A DNA stretch of 36,567 nucleotides. Source: an uncultured Ruminococcus sp. (GTDB taxonomy: Bacteria; Bacillota; Clostridia; Oscillospirales; Ruminococcaceae). The stretch spans positions 1 through 36,567 of the forward strand of contig UQYK01000018.1 of assembly GCA_900545285.1 (NCBI GenBank). Reading direction: 5' to 3'. Each line of letters begins with the position of its first letter. The first letter of the stretch is position 1. The notes beneath the pieces are model-generated. The model saw only the letters and a list, made by a program, of their open reading frames with translations. It did not search any database and was not told where the DNA came from. Below, one piece after another: positions 8,101 to 15,977 of the stretch. Both the position numbers and the translations under genes were made by a program.

Positions 8101-9384
8101 TTAGAAATACTGGTCAAAGCAAAATGCCTGGGGATCCTTTGCCTGCTGGTAGGCGCGGACTTCTTCTTCCATTGCGGCAGAAAAATCACGAATCAGGGCT
8201 TCCGGCAAAACGCTGTGTACAAATGCGCTGTTTCGTGCCAGATCGATGGATTCCAGCAAGGAATGCGGCAGCGTACGTGATGCAGAGGCATCATTTGCAG
8301 CGTTCATAGTATCACTAAGTTCCTCCTGGTTCTGGATTCCGGCCATACCGGCGCTCAGGAGCATCTGGAATGTGATATAGGGGTTACAGTATGCATCGGC
8401 GGAACGAAACTCAATTGAAGCATCTCGTCCGGGGGAGTACAGGAGCTGAATCAGCGGAATCCGGTTTTCCTCCGACCAGCTGATGCTGCTGGGTGCGGCG
8501 CGCAGGCCGAAGCGCTCATAGGAATTCACTGTAGGGTTGGAGAACATGGTGAATTCGCGCACGCGGTTCAGAATCCCGGCAATAAATGCCCGTCCTTCCG
8601 GCAGCATTGTGTCCGGGCTGGTGCCGAAAATGCTCTGATCCTCTTTTTTCATGGTCAGCGTAATTTTCAGCGCGCTGCCGCTGCAATCCGGAAACGGCTT
8701 TGGCATAAAGGAAGCATAAAAGCCATTTTGCGCCGCAATCGTTTTTACAACAGTCTTGTAGTGTACCATGTTGTCCGCAGCGGTCAGGGGGTTGCTGCAT
8801 GCAAAGTCAATTTCATTTTGTCCTGGTCCCTGCTTATGGCAGGATGTAGTCGGATTCAGTCCCATTTCATCCAGAGACAGGCAGATTTCCCGGCGGGTGT
8901 TTTCACACTGATCCAGAGGGGCAACATCCAGATAGCCGCCCTGGTCGCAGGGCTTCCGCGTGGGCTTGCCCTCCATGTCAGTTTCAAAGAGGTAGAATTC
9001 ACAGCGCGTCCCCATTTCGCACTGGTAGCCCTGGTCTTGAATGGATTTCATGGTCTGGCGCAGATTCTGCCGGAGATCGTTTTCATATGGGGTTCCGTCC
9101 ATGCGGTGAAGGGTGCAGAAAAAGCGTACCACCCGGCCGGACTGCGGCCGCCACGGCAGCGTGGAAAGCGTGGAGGTATCCGGCTTTAACAGCAAATTCT
9201 GATGAGAAGACTCCATCAGCCCGGTGGCATTAAAGGGGATGCCGTAGGTGATTGCACGGTGCAGTTCCCGCGGCATAATGGCGATATTCTTCATATTGCC
9301 GAATGTATCGCAAAAGGTCATGCGAATGAACTTGACGTCGTTTTCTTCAATGAACTCTAACAAATCTGTCTCCGAAAAAAACAT
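8101..9384 (-). CDS. Glutamine synthetase-like protein with altered metal site
   Basis: 427 residues from ATG 9384 (GGGAGG close upstream). The GS fold is clear: beta-grasp N-domain (IRMTFCDTFGNMKNIAI), GPGQNEIDF (187-194 region), YASFMPKP, NPTVNSYERFGLRAAPSS and SIEFRSADAYCNPYI. Compared with canonical GS-I, the E-x-E motif reads RCE (Arg127, Glu129), the HHEV segment reads CHKQ (Lys184), and the metal-binding His of GSGxHxHxS is Lys240; Glu191 and Glu325 are kept. The Arg of the IRIP segment is Gln313. Three of six usual metal ligands are thus basic residues, so normal glutamine synthesis is doubtful. It heads an operon with an ANTAR regulator, which suggests a regulatory or altered ligase role (inference). 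Calling it glnA would overstate the evidence. Confidence 0.85.
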   Translation of the reverse strand: MFFSETDLLEFIEENDVKFIRMTFCDTFGNMKNIAIMPRELHRAITYGIPFNATGLMESSHQNLLLKPDTSTLSTLPWRPQSGRVVRFFCTLHRMDGTPYENDLRQNLRQTMKSIQDQGYQCEMGTRCEFYLFETDMEGKPTRKPCDQGGYLDVAPLDQCENTRREICLSLDEMGLNPTTSCHKQGPGQNEIDFACSNPLTAADNMVHYKTVVKTIAAQNGFYASFMPKPFPDCSGSALKITLTMKKEDQSIFGTSPDTMLPEGRAFIAGILNRVREFTMFSNPTVNSYERFGLRAAPSSISWSEENRIPLIQLLYSPGRDASIEFRSADAYCNPYITFQMLLSAGMAGIQNQEELSDTMNAANDASASRTLPHSLLESIDLARNSAFVHSVLPEALIRDFSAAMEEEVRAYQQAKDPQAFCFDQYF

Positions 9385-9422
9385 AGCGTACCTCCCTAAA
9401 AGTATATATTTCTTATAATAGC

Positions 9423-9451
9423 ATATTTTATTTTCCATGAAAATAAAATAT
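9423..9451. promoter_or_regulatory. 12-bp perfect dyad in the GS-like gene's promoter region
   Basis: Arms ATATTTTATTTT (9423-9434) and AAAATAAAATAT (9440-9451) surround CCATG. On the minus strand an extended -10, TGCTATTAT (9423-9415), abuts the dyad, which would place the dyad over the -35 region like an operator. A separate minus-strand TTGACA (9526-9521) with TTTTAG 17 bases on (9503-9498) is a second promoter candidate; if that is used the dyad would be an mRNA hairpin. A shorter palindrome TTCAATAATTGAA lies at about 9456-9468. Confidence 0.5.
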
Positions 9452-9666
9452 TATGTTCAATAATTGAATTTTTTTATGTGAATAAAAGAAACATGGACTA
9501 AAATGGAATCGTTTTCATGGTGTCAAAACATGCAGAAAAGGGAAAATTGCCGCAGACATCTGGTCTTGTAGCCCCGATATCTTGTAATTCTGACTAATTT
9601 CAAAGCGGCCGGATTGTGAGATATTCACGGAATCTGTCGGAGCCTTCAAAAATACGGGGAAAAAGC
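9452..9666. other. Intergenic region, GS-like gene / aldolase divergent
   Basis: Apart from the promoter candidates described for the two neighbours, I see no gene here. A TTGTGA...TTCACG sequence near 9613-9627 resembles a Rex site but has one base too few between half-sites. No paired hexaloop ANTAR leader could be identified by eye. Confidence 0.4.
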
Positions 9667-9695
9667 TTGTCAAATTCTGCTTTTTTTGCTATAAT
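9667..9695 (+). promoter_or_regulatory. Promoter of the aldolase-like gene
   Basis: TTGTCA at 9667-9672, 17-base spacer ending in TGC (extended -10), TATAAT at 9690-9695. Confidence 0.85.
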
Positions 9696-9765
9696 AATGT
9701 TGTGTGTTCTGCTTGCAAAGGGATTCACCGGCGGCAGAAACGCAGAAAGAGAGGAATGAATCATT

Positions 9766-10752
9766 ATGCAAGATGCGATTAAGGGGACCATGATTTCTTA
9801 CCGCCCTGATATAAAAGTGCTGGACGCCACAATCCGTGACGGCGGACTGGTAAACAATTTTGAATTTACAGATCAGTTTGTACGGGATCTGTATCAGGCA
9901 AATGTTCGTGCCGGTGTGGATGTCATGGAAATTGGCTATCTGGCAGACCCGGAATTGTTTGACGAATCCAAATTCGGTAAGTGGAAGTTCTGTCATGAGG
10001 AGGCCATCCGGGAGGTTCTGGAAGATCTGCTGGATCCCAGCCTGAAGCTGGCTGTAATGGCAGACGTGGGCAGAGCCAACGTAGTACGGGATTTGCCAGA
10101 CAAGCAGGACAGCATTCTGGATATGGTGCGGATTGCGACCTATATCAACACCATTCCGGCAGCCATTGAAATGATTGAAACCTGTGCGAAAAAGGGCTAT
10201 CAGACAACCGTAAACATTATGGCAGTTTCAAAGGCGCAGGAATCCGAGCTGGCAGAGGCACTGGACATGCTGGGAAAAAGCAGCGTGAATGTAATCTATC
10301 TGGTGGACAGCTATGGCTCGCTCTATCCGCTGCAAATGCGTCAGCTGGCGCAGCGCTATCTGGAAGCCGCAGAAACCTATGGCAAGCAGATCGGCATTCA
10401 TGCCCACAACAACCAGCAGCTGGCGTTTGCTAACACCACAGAGTGTGCAATGATGGGTGTCAGCTATCTGGATGCTACCATGGGCGGCATGGGTCGTGGT
10501 GCCGGAAACTGTGCAATGGAATTGCTGCTGGGCTTTTTGAAGAATCCGAAATATGACATTAAGCCGGTGCTGCGCTTCCTGGAAAAGCATATCCAGAAGC
10601 TGAAGCATGACGGCGTGGTATGGGGCTATGATATTCAATATCTGCTGACTGGTTATCTGAATCAGCACCCCCGGACGGCAATTGCCTTTACAAAGGAGAA
10701 ACGGGAGGATTATTTCGCATTCTTCCAGGAGCTCCAGGAAAACGAAGGCTAA
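9766..10752 (+). CDS. DRE-TIM metallolyase (HMGL-like aldolase), substrate unknown
   Basis: 328 residues. The N-terminal VLDATIRDGG (Asp20, Arg24, Asp25) is the DRE motif and IGIHAHNN (His212, His214) supplies the second pair of metal ligands of the DRE-TIM metallolyase superfamily, which includes 4-hydroxy-2-oxovalerate aldolase, HMG-CoA lyase, isopropylmalate and homocitrate synthases. MGGMGRGAGNCAMELLL also fits the family. There is no C-terminal regulatory or DmpG communication domain and no partner dehydrogenase next door, so an aldolase/lyase for a 2-oxo acid is likely but the substrate is not known. Monocistronic, with its own promoter and a long terminator. Confidence 0.85.
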   Translation: MQDAIKGTMISYRPDIKVLDATIRDGGLVNNFEFTDQFVRDLYQANVRAGVDVMEIGYLADPELFDESKFGKWKFCHEEAIREVLEDLLDPSLKLAVMADVGRANVVRDLPDKQDSILDMVRIATYINTIPAAIEMIETCAKKGYQTTVNIMAVSKAQESELAEALDMLGKSSVNVIYLVDSYGSLYPLQMRQLAQRYLEAAETYGKQIGIHAHNNQQLAFANTTECAMMGVSYLDATMGGMGRGAGNCAMELLLGFLKNPKYDIKPVLRFLEKHIQKLKHDGVVWGYDIQYLLTGYLNQHPRTAIAFTKEKREDYFAFFQELQENEG

Positions 10753-10795
10753 GTGTTTTACCACCGATTTTTCCGTATTTTTTTGATGTTACTGC

Positions 10796-10854
10796 AAAGA
10801 GAACATGATTTCCTGAGACAAGAGATGTCTTTGGAAATGGTGTTCTCTTTTTTT
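10796..10854 (+). terminator. Long terminator of the aldolase-like gene
   Basis: An 18-base stem (10796-10813 with 10833-10850; one mismatch, one wobble), with a second small AGACA/TGTCT stem inside its loop, followed by a T tract. Confidence 0.88.
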
Positions 10855-10936
10855 CACCTGTTTTTTCCGGATGGCATATAGTATAGCAGAAGAAAAGTAA
10901 TCAGCGCAGCAAACGAAAAGCAGGAGGCGAGGTTTT

Positions 10937-11317
10937 ATGGAGGGCATGTTTTGGCTACTGATGCTCTGCGGTCTGACGGTAGGAATCCTTTTGACGCTGG
11001 CGCTGTGCCGGAGAATGCTGTCGCAGGATTTGCCGGAGGATGCAATTCTGGTGGTTGTTTTGCGGCATGCATCAGAAAATATTCCGTCTCAGCTGGAAGC
11101 GCTGGCGGCACAGGCGGCTTGGATGGACAGTGCGCTTTTGCAGCAGATCTGGCTGATAGACGGGACGGAGAGCGCACAGCTGGAAACGGTCTGCCTTGCA
11201 TTTTGCAGCACCCATCCAAATTTTGCGTATTGTCCTGTGGGAGAGGCAGTGAAAATTTTTGGGAAAAGCGCAGAACCGGAAAAAAACAATTGCATTTTGT
11301 CGAAAAAGCATGTATAA
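10937..11317 (+). CDS. Small membrane-anchored protein, unknown
   Basis: 126 residues beginning with one hydrophobic helix (FWLLMLCGLTVGILLTLAL, about residues 5-23) followed by a mainly soluble tail with segment DAILVVVLRHASENIPSQLEALAAQAAWMD and a Cys pair-like CLAFCSTHPNF. AGGAGGCGAGG precedes ATG 10937. I do not recognise the family; segments such as VVVLRHASENIPSQLEAL faintly resemble nucleotide-sugar transferase N-termini but that is not enough. A TATAGT at 10877-10882 may be its -10 box. Its 3' end overlaps the promoter of recD2, so the gene and the promoter share bases. Confidence 0.7.
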   Translation: MEGMFWLLMLCGLTVGILLTLALCRRMLSQDLPEDAILVVVLRHASENIPSQLEALAAQAAWMDSALLQQIWLIDGTESAQLETVCLAFCSTHPNFAYCPVGEAVKIFGKSAEPEKNNCILSKKHV

Positions 11318-11318
11318 T
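11290..11318 (+). promoter_or_regulatory. Promoter of recD2-mreB
   Basis: TTGCAT at 11290-11295, 17-base spacer, TATAAT at 11313-11318. It lies over the last codons and stop of the preceding small gene and forces the recD2 start downstream of it. Confidence 0.85.
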
Positions 11319-11390
11319 AAAAGAGCGGTCTGTTGGACAGCAAAAAATGGAATGCAAAAAGAGAACCATTGGTTTCGGGAGGGATTTCTT

Positions 11391-13682
11391 GTGGCAAAAA
11401 CAGCAGCACTGCACCTGGAAGGCGTTGTAGATCATGTCTTATACTGCAATGCGGAAAATGGTTATACCGTGCTGGAACTGGACGCAGGAAGTGCACTTGT
11501 GACAGTGGTGGGAGAAATCGGCGAAGTGGAAGAGGGAGAGAGCCTGATTCTAGAGGGAGAGTATGTCAATCACCCCCGGTTCGGGCCGCAGTTTCGTGCA
11601 CAATATTGGGAGCGAAAGCTGCCGGCAGACGCGCTGAATATCCAGCGTTATCTGTCCTCCGGTGCCATTAAGGGTATCGGCCCGTCCCTCGCCCGAAAAA
11701 TTGTAGAAAATTTTGGAGACCGCACATTGGAAATTATGGAGCAGGAGCCAACCAGACTTTTGGAAATCCGCGGCATTTCTCCGAAAAAATGTGAAGCAAT
11801 TGCCGCAGAGGTCAAACAGATTTTTTCCCTGCGTTCCTTGATGCAGTTTTTGGCACAATATGAAATCCGCTCCAAATATGCAATGCGTGCCTATCAGCGG
11901 TGGGGAATCGGCGCCATGGATCTAATTGCTTCGAATCCGTATTTGCTGTGTACGCCGGGCATTGATCTGGATTTTTTAAAGGCAGATGCTGTTGCAAACG
12001 GCATGCATTTTTCTCACGATGCACCCCAGCGGATTCAGGCCGGCATTGTGTATATTCTCACATTTAATGCCAGCGCCGGCTACACCTGTCTGCCGCTGGA
12101 TCGTCTGCGGCCAAAGGTGTGTACTTATTTGAAGATCGCGGATGCGGACTTTGAAGCGCCTTTTGCGGCGGCGATGGAGGAAAAGATTATTTATCTTTAT
12201 GAAAAGGCCGGACGCGCTTTTGTCTATCTGGAAGATTATTATATTGCAGAATCGTATATTGCCGACCGGGTGGGTGTGATTCAGGATTTCAGCGCACCGG
12301 AGGATCGGACAGATTTTACAGAAATGATTGATGCCCAGGAGCAGGAACAGGGCATGGAATATGCTGCGCTCCAGAGAAAGGCGATTACAACGGCTCTTTC
12401 CCGTGGCATGGTAATTCTCACCGGCGGCCCCGGAACGGGAAAAACCACAACGTTAAATGCCATTATCCGGCTGTATGAAAAGCAGGGGTACCGGGTGATG
12501 ATCGGTGCGCCTACCGGCCGCGCGGCCAGCCGTGTTTCCGATCTGACCGGATATGAAGCGCGTACCATCCACCGCATGCTGACGGTAGAATACGATATGT
12601 CTGGGAAGATGCATTTTCAGCACAATGAGCAGAATCCTCTGGACTGTGATGTTATGGTTGTGGACGAGATGTCCATGGTAGATGTGCTCCTGTTTGAACA
12701 TCTGCTGCGGGCACTCCGGCTGGGGTGCAAGCTGGTGCTGGTGGGAGACTGTGACCAGCTGCCTTCGGTGGGCGCCGGAAATCTGCTCCGGGATTTAATT
12801 GACAGCGGCCGGGTTCCGGTTGTTGCCCTAAAGGAAATCTTCCGCCAGGCGCAGAAGAGCAGTATTATTACAAATGCCCACAAGATCATTCATGGCGAAT
12901 ATCCGGACCTGACGCAGAAAAAGAGCGACTGCTTTTTCTTCCAGCGGCTTCAGCCGGAGACTGCGCTGCCGTTGATTCTGGAACTGGTGCAGACACGTCT
13001 CCCCAAAGCCTATGGCTATTCCCCCACGGAGGATATTCAGGTAATTACGCCGTCCCGGAAAGGGGTAATGGGTGTGGTGGAACTGAATCAGCAGCTTCAA
13101 AATGTGCTGAATCCTCCTACGGAGGGACTGCCTCAGGTGAAATCGGTGCTTTATACCTTCCGGGAAGGGGATAAAGTCATGCAGATCAAGAACAACTACG
13201 ACATTATCTGGCACAAGGACGGAGAGGCCGGCACTGGGATTTTCAACGGAGATATCGGATATCTCCGGTCTGTCAACCGGCAGACACAGGAAGTGGTGGC
13301 GGATTTTGAAGGCCGCCGCGCAGTCTATCCCTTTGATCAGCTGGATCAGCTGGAGTTGGCCTATGCCATTACAGTACATAAAAGCCAGGGCAGCGAGTTC
13401 CAGGCGGTGATACTACCGCTTCTGGGCGGCTTTCCCAAATTATATTACCGGAATCTGCTGTATACCGCAGTGACCCGTGCACGGCGGCTTTTGATTCTGG
13501 TAGGATCTCAGAAAGTAATTTTTCAGATGGTGGAGAATAACCGCCGGATGAATCGATATACCTGTCTGCGGGACATGCTGGAAGCACAGAAGCATGCAGA
13601 ACCGCAGACGGAAGGTGCTGCTTCGGCAGATCTTTTTTCAGATGTAGAAGCAGAAACAAAAAACCAGGAGGAATCATCATGA
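11391..13682 (+). CDS. recD2: RecD2-type DNA helicase
   Basis: 763-residue superfamily 1B 5'-3' DNA helicase, the RecBC-independent form. Start GTG 11391 was chosen because GGGAGGG (11377-11383) stands 7 bases before it and the promoter is just upstream; an ATG at 11259 precedes the promoter. Domains: N-terminal OB/HhH region with GIGPSLARKIVENFG and IRGISPKKCEAIAAEV, Walker A GGPGTGKTTT at about residues 345-354, Walker B VVDEMSMVD, motif III GDCDQLPSVGAGNLL, and C-terminal AYAITVHKSQGSEFQAV and NLLYTAVTRARR. RecD2 works in DNA repair and mismatch processing. It overlaps mreB by 4 bases (ATGA). Confidence 0.96.
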   Translation: MAKTAALHLEGVVDHVLYCNAENGYTVLELDAGSALVTVVGEIGEVEEGESLILEGEYVNHPRFGPQFRAQYWERKLPADALNIQRYLSSGAIKGIGPSLARKIVENFGDRTLEIMEQEPTRLLEIRGISPKKCEAIAAEVKQIFSLRSLMQFLAQYEIRSKYAMRAYQRWGIGAMDLIASNPYLLCTPGIDLDFLKADAVANGMHFSHDAPQRIQAGIVYILTFNASAGYTCLPLDRLRPKVCTYLKIADADFEAPFAAAMEEKIIYLYEKAGRAFVYLEDYYIAESYIADRVGVIQDFSAPEDRTDFTEMIDAQEQEQGMEYAALQRKAITTALSRGMVILTGGPGTGKTTTLNAIIRLYEKQGYRVMIGAPTGRAASRVSDLTGYEARTIHRMLTVEYDMSGKMHFQHNEQNPLDCDVMVVDEMSMVDVLLFEHLLRALRLGCKLVLVGDCDQLPSVGAGNLLRDLIDSGRVPVVALKEIFRQAQKSSIITNAHKIIHGEYPDLTQKKSDCFFFQRLQPETALPLILELVQTRLPKAYGYSPTEDIQVITPSRKGVMGVVELNQQLQNVLNPPTEGLPQVKSVLYTFREGDKVMQIKNNYDIIWHKDGEAGTGIFNGDIGYLRSVNRQTQEVVADFEGRRAVYPFDQLDQLELAYAITVHKSQGSEFQAVILPLLGGFPKLYYRNLLYTAVTRARRLLILVGSQKVIFQMVENNRRMNRYTCLRDMLEAQKHAEPQTEGAASADLFSDVEAETKNQEESS

Positions 13683-14698
13683 GCAAAACAGATATTGGAA
13701 TCGATTTAGGAACCGCAAATACCGTCATTACGCTTGGGAAAAAAGGTGTCGTGCTCAGTGAACCCTCTGCCATTGCCTATAACACTCGGACGAAAGAAGT
13801 TCTCGCAGTGGGAAAGCGCGCCTATCAGATGATCGGAAAGACACCGGACTATATTGAAGTGATCCGGCCTCTTTCCGGCGGCGTTATTTCGGATGACCGA
13901 ATGACACAGTACATGATCCGGGAGTTTATTCTACAGGTCAGCAGTCACCATCTGACAAAACCGCGGATTATTATTTGTGTTCCCTCCTTTATTACCGATG
14001 TGGAAAAACGCGCCGTGGTAGAAGCGGCAATGAGTGCCGGCTCCCGGAAGGCATATCTGATTGATGAGCCGATTGCAGCGTTGATTGGTGCCGGTGTGAA
14101 TATCGGAAAAGCACGGGGCAATATGGTAGTGGATATCGGCGGCGGTACAACGGATGTGGCAATTGTTTCTATGAACGGAATTGTGACTTCCCATTCTGTG
14201 CGGGCGGCCGGAAATACCCTTGATCAGGCAATTATTCGCTACATGCAGACCAAATACAAGCTGCTCATCGGTGAGCGCACCGCAGAGCGGATCAAGATTG
14301 AAATGACAAATCTCTATGACCCCAGAGCTGATATGACTGCCTGGGTAAAGGGACGGAATCTGGTCAGCGGCCTTCCGGAAATGCAGGAAGTCAGCGAACT
14401 GGAGATATTTGAAGCGGTAGAGGACGTGGTTGCAGATATTATCGAAGCAATCAAAACCGTTCTGGAGGAAACACCCCCGGAACTGGTGGGAGATATCTAT
14501 GAAAACGGTGTCCTGATGGCCGGCGGCGGCGCTATGCTGGGTGGCCTGCGGAAACTGGTAGAGCGTACCTTGCAGGTAAAATGCGTTGTGGCAAAGGATG
14601 CAATTCACTGTGTAGCAAAGGGAACGGCAATTGCCTTCCGGAAAATGGATACTTTGCTGGATGGCTTCGAAAATATTGCAGTTTATCAGTTTAAATAA
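13679..14698 (+). CDS. mreB: MreB/Mbl-family bacterial actin
   Basis: 339-residue rod-shape determining actin homologue that directs cell-wall synthesis at the membrane. The actin-fold motifs are present: phosphate-1 IGIDLGTANTV, connect-1 region AYLIDEPIAALIGAG, phosphate-2 MVVDIGGGTTDVAIVS and adenosine GVLMAGGGAMLGGL. The start overlaps the recD2 stop and AGGAGG lies just ahead, so translation is coupled. mreC/mreD are not adjacent; in Firmicutes this is common for extra paralogues such as Mbl or MreBH, and the sequence alone does not tell which one this is. Confidence 0.95.
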   Translation: MSKTDIGIDLGTANTVITLGKKGVVLSEPSAIAYNTRTKEVLAVGKRAYQMIGKTPDYIEVIRPLSGGVISDDRMTQYMIREFILQVSSHHLTKPRIIICVPSFITDVEKRAVVEAAMSAGSRKAYLIDEPIAALIGAGVNIGKARGNMVVDIGGGTTDVAIVSMNGIVTSHSVRAAGNTLDQAIIRYMQTKYKLLIGERTAERIKIEMTNLYDPRADMTAWVKGRNLVSGLPEMQEVSELEIFEAVEDVVADIIEAIKTVLEETPPELVGDIYENGVLMAGGGAMLGGLRKLVERTLQVKCVVAKDAIHCVAKGTAIAFRKMDTLLDGFENIAVYQFK

Positions 14699-14701
14699 TG
14701 G

Positions 14702-14740
14702 AAAAAACGGGCGGCATCCTTGAAATGCTGCCCGTTTTTT
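14702..14740. terminator. Bidirectional terminator between mreB and the AEC transporter
   Basis: Stem AAAAAACGGGCGGCAT (14702-14717) pairs with ATGCTGCCCGTTTTTT (14725-14740); the flanking A and T runs serve both convergent genes. Confidence 0.9.
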
Positions 14741-14766
14741 GTGTATATGCTTGTGCATACGGACGC

Positions 14767-15729
14767 TTAGATCACACCGATTGTGCGCAGCACAAAGAGC
14801 CAGAAGGTCAGGCTGAATGCGCTGAGTAGGGTGGTCATCATGACAGCGCATGCTGTGATAACACCCCGGTGTCCCATATTTTTTGCCATGACAAAGCAAC
14901 TGCTGGTGGTAGCACTGCCCAGCATGACCAGAATGGCAATGAGCTTTTCCTCCCGGAATCCCAGCCAGATGGCAACAGGCAGAAACAGCATGCAGAATAA
15001 AAACAGCTTGAAAAAAGAGATGCCCAGTGTCAGTTTAAGTTTTCCCTTGGCGCTGCCTAACTGAAAGGAAGCTCCCAGTGCAATCAGCGAGAGAGGCGTT
15101 GCCATATTTCCCAGATAAGAGACAGATTTTGTGAGAATGACCGGATGGGGCAGGCGCAGGACAGACCACAGCATACCGGCGGCAATACCCAGAATAATCG
15201 GATTGGTGAGGACATTTTTCCCGGTGCGCAGCAGCAGTGCACGCATGCCGGGCTTCTGGGAATCAGTAGGCGCTGTAAGGGAAAGTGTGATAACGGCAAT
15301 GATATTGTAGAGGGGGACTGTGCCCACAATCATCAGTGCGGCCATCGTGGCGTGTCCGTAGATATTGTTGACAAAGGCGATGCCTAAGATGGCTGCGCTG
15401 CTGCGGTAAGAGGCCTGGATAATTTCGCCGCGCTCCGCCTTTTCTTTGTGAAGCAGCGAAAAGAGAAAGGCAATGCCAATGCTGCACGCAGTTGCCAGAA
15501 AGCAGAAGAGAACAAATTTTGTGTCCCACACGCTTTGAAATTCTGCAGTGGATAAGTCCATGAAGAGCAGCGCCGGCAGAAGTGCCTTAAAGACAAACTG
15601 GTTAATTTTTGCTGTGGTGTGCTCATCCAGCAAGTGTACCTTTTGCATCAAGAAGCCGAATACCATCATGAGAAATACCGGAACTGTGGCATTCAGGCTA
15701 AACGTCAGATTTTGAAAAAAGTCCTGCAT
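14767..15729 (-). CDS. AEC (auxin efflux carrier) family transporter
   Basis: 320 residues from ATG 15729, with about ten hydrophobic helices in two blocks separated by a hydrophilic middle (TAPTDSQKPGMRALLLRTG), the layout of AEC permeases. Recognisable parts are VFLMMVFGFLMQKVHLLDE at the N-terminus, NPIILGIAAGMLWSVLRLP, and the C-terminal block with SYLGNMATPLSLIALGASF. Members export or import organic acids and malonate-like compounds; the substrate is unknown. The ribosome binding site is weak (GGGG). The promoter is divergent from the BspA-like gene with a perfect dyad in between. Confidence 0.88.
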   Translation of the reverse strand: MQDFFQNLTFSLNATVPVFLMMVFGFLMQKVHLLDEHTTAKINQFVFKALLPALLFMDLSTAEFQSVWDTKFVLFCFLATACSIGIAFLFSLLHKEKAERGEIIQASYRSSAAILGIAFVNNIYGHATMAALMIVGTVPLYNIIAVITLSLTAPTDSQKPGMRALLLRTGKNVLTNPIILGIAAGMLWSVLRLPHPVILTKSVSYLGNMATPLSLIALGASFQLGSAKGKLKLTLGISFFKLFLFCMLFLPVAIWLGFREEKLIAILVMLGSATTSSCFVMAKNMGHRGVITACAVMMTTLLSAFSLTFWLFVLRTIGVI

Positions 15730-15768
15730 AAAAAAGAAAACCCCATTTCTTTGAAATGTACCTGCTCT

Positions 15769-15797
15769 AGTGTAACGCATTTTGGGCCGCTTGTCAA
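15769..15797 (-). promoter_or_regulatory. Promoter of the AEC transporter
   Basis: Minus-strand TTGACA (15797-15792), 17-base spacer, TACACT (15774-15769). Confidence 0.8.
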
Positions 15798-15838
15798 ATA
15801 GAATGCGTGTTGGCACAAAAGTGTAGAAAATATGTGTG

Positions 15839-15864
15839 AAATCCATTTCAAATGAAATGGATTT
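15839..15864. promoter_or_regulatory. Perfect 26-bp inverted repeat between divergent promoters
   Basis: Arms AAATCCATTTCA (15839-15850) and TGAAATGGATTT (15853-15864) around AA. It lies 42 bases upstream of the AEC -35 box and 15 bases upstream of the BspA-like -35 box and has no T tract, so an operator for a dimeric regulator is more likely than a terminator. Confidence 0.6.
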
Positions 15865-15878
15865 GTTGGAATTGACCA

Positions 15879-15907
15879 TTGCGAAATTTGAATCAATTTG
15901 GTATAAT
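15879..15907 (+). promoter_or_regulatory. Promoter of the BspA-like dockerin gene
   Basis: TTGCGA at 15879-15884, 17-base spacer, TATAAT at 15902-15907. Confidence 0.8.
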
Positions 15908-15977
15908 AGGAAATAACAGGGACTTCTTGATTGAAGCCTGTACGATGACACGGACTTTTCAAACAGAAAGGATTCAG

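Noticed and set aside
9385..9600. ANTAR antitermination leader before the GS-like gene
   Set aside because: Expected from gene context, but I could not identify two hexaloop hairpins or a terminator on the minus strand; a covariance search would decide.
9608..9630. Rex-like operator TTGTGA...TTCACG
   Set aside because: The distance between half-sites is one base short of the usual Rex palindrome and the outer bases do not match.
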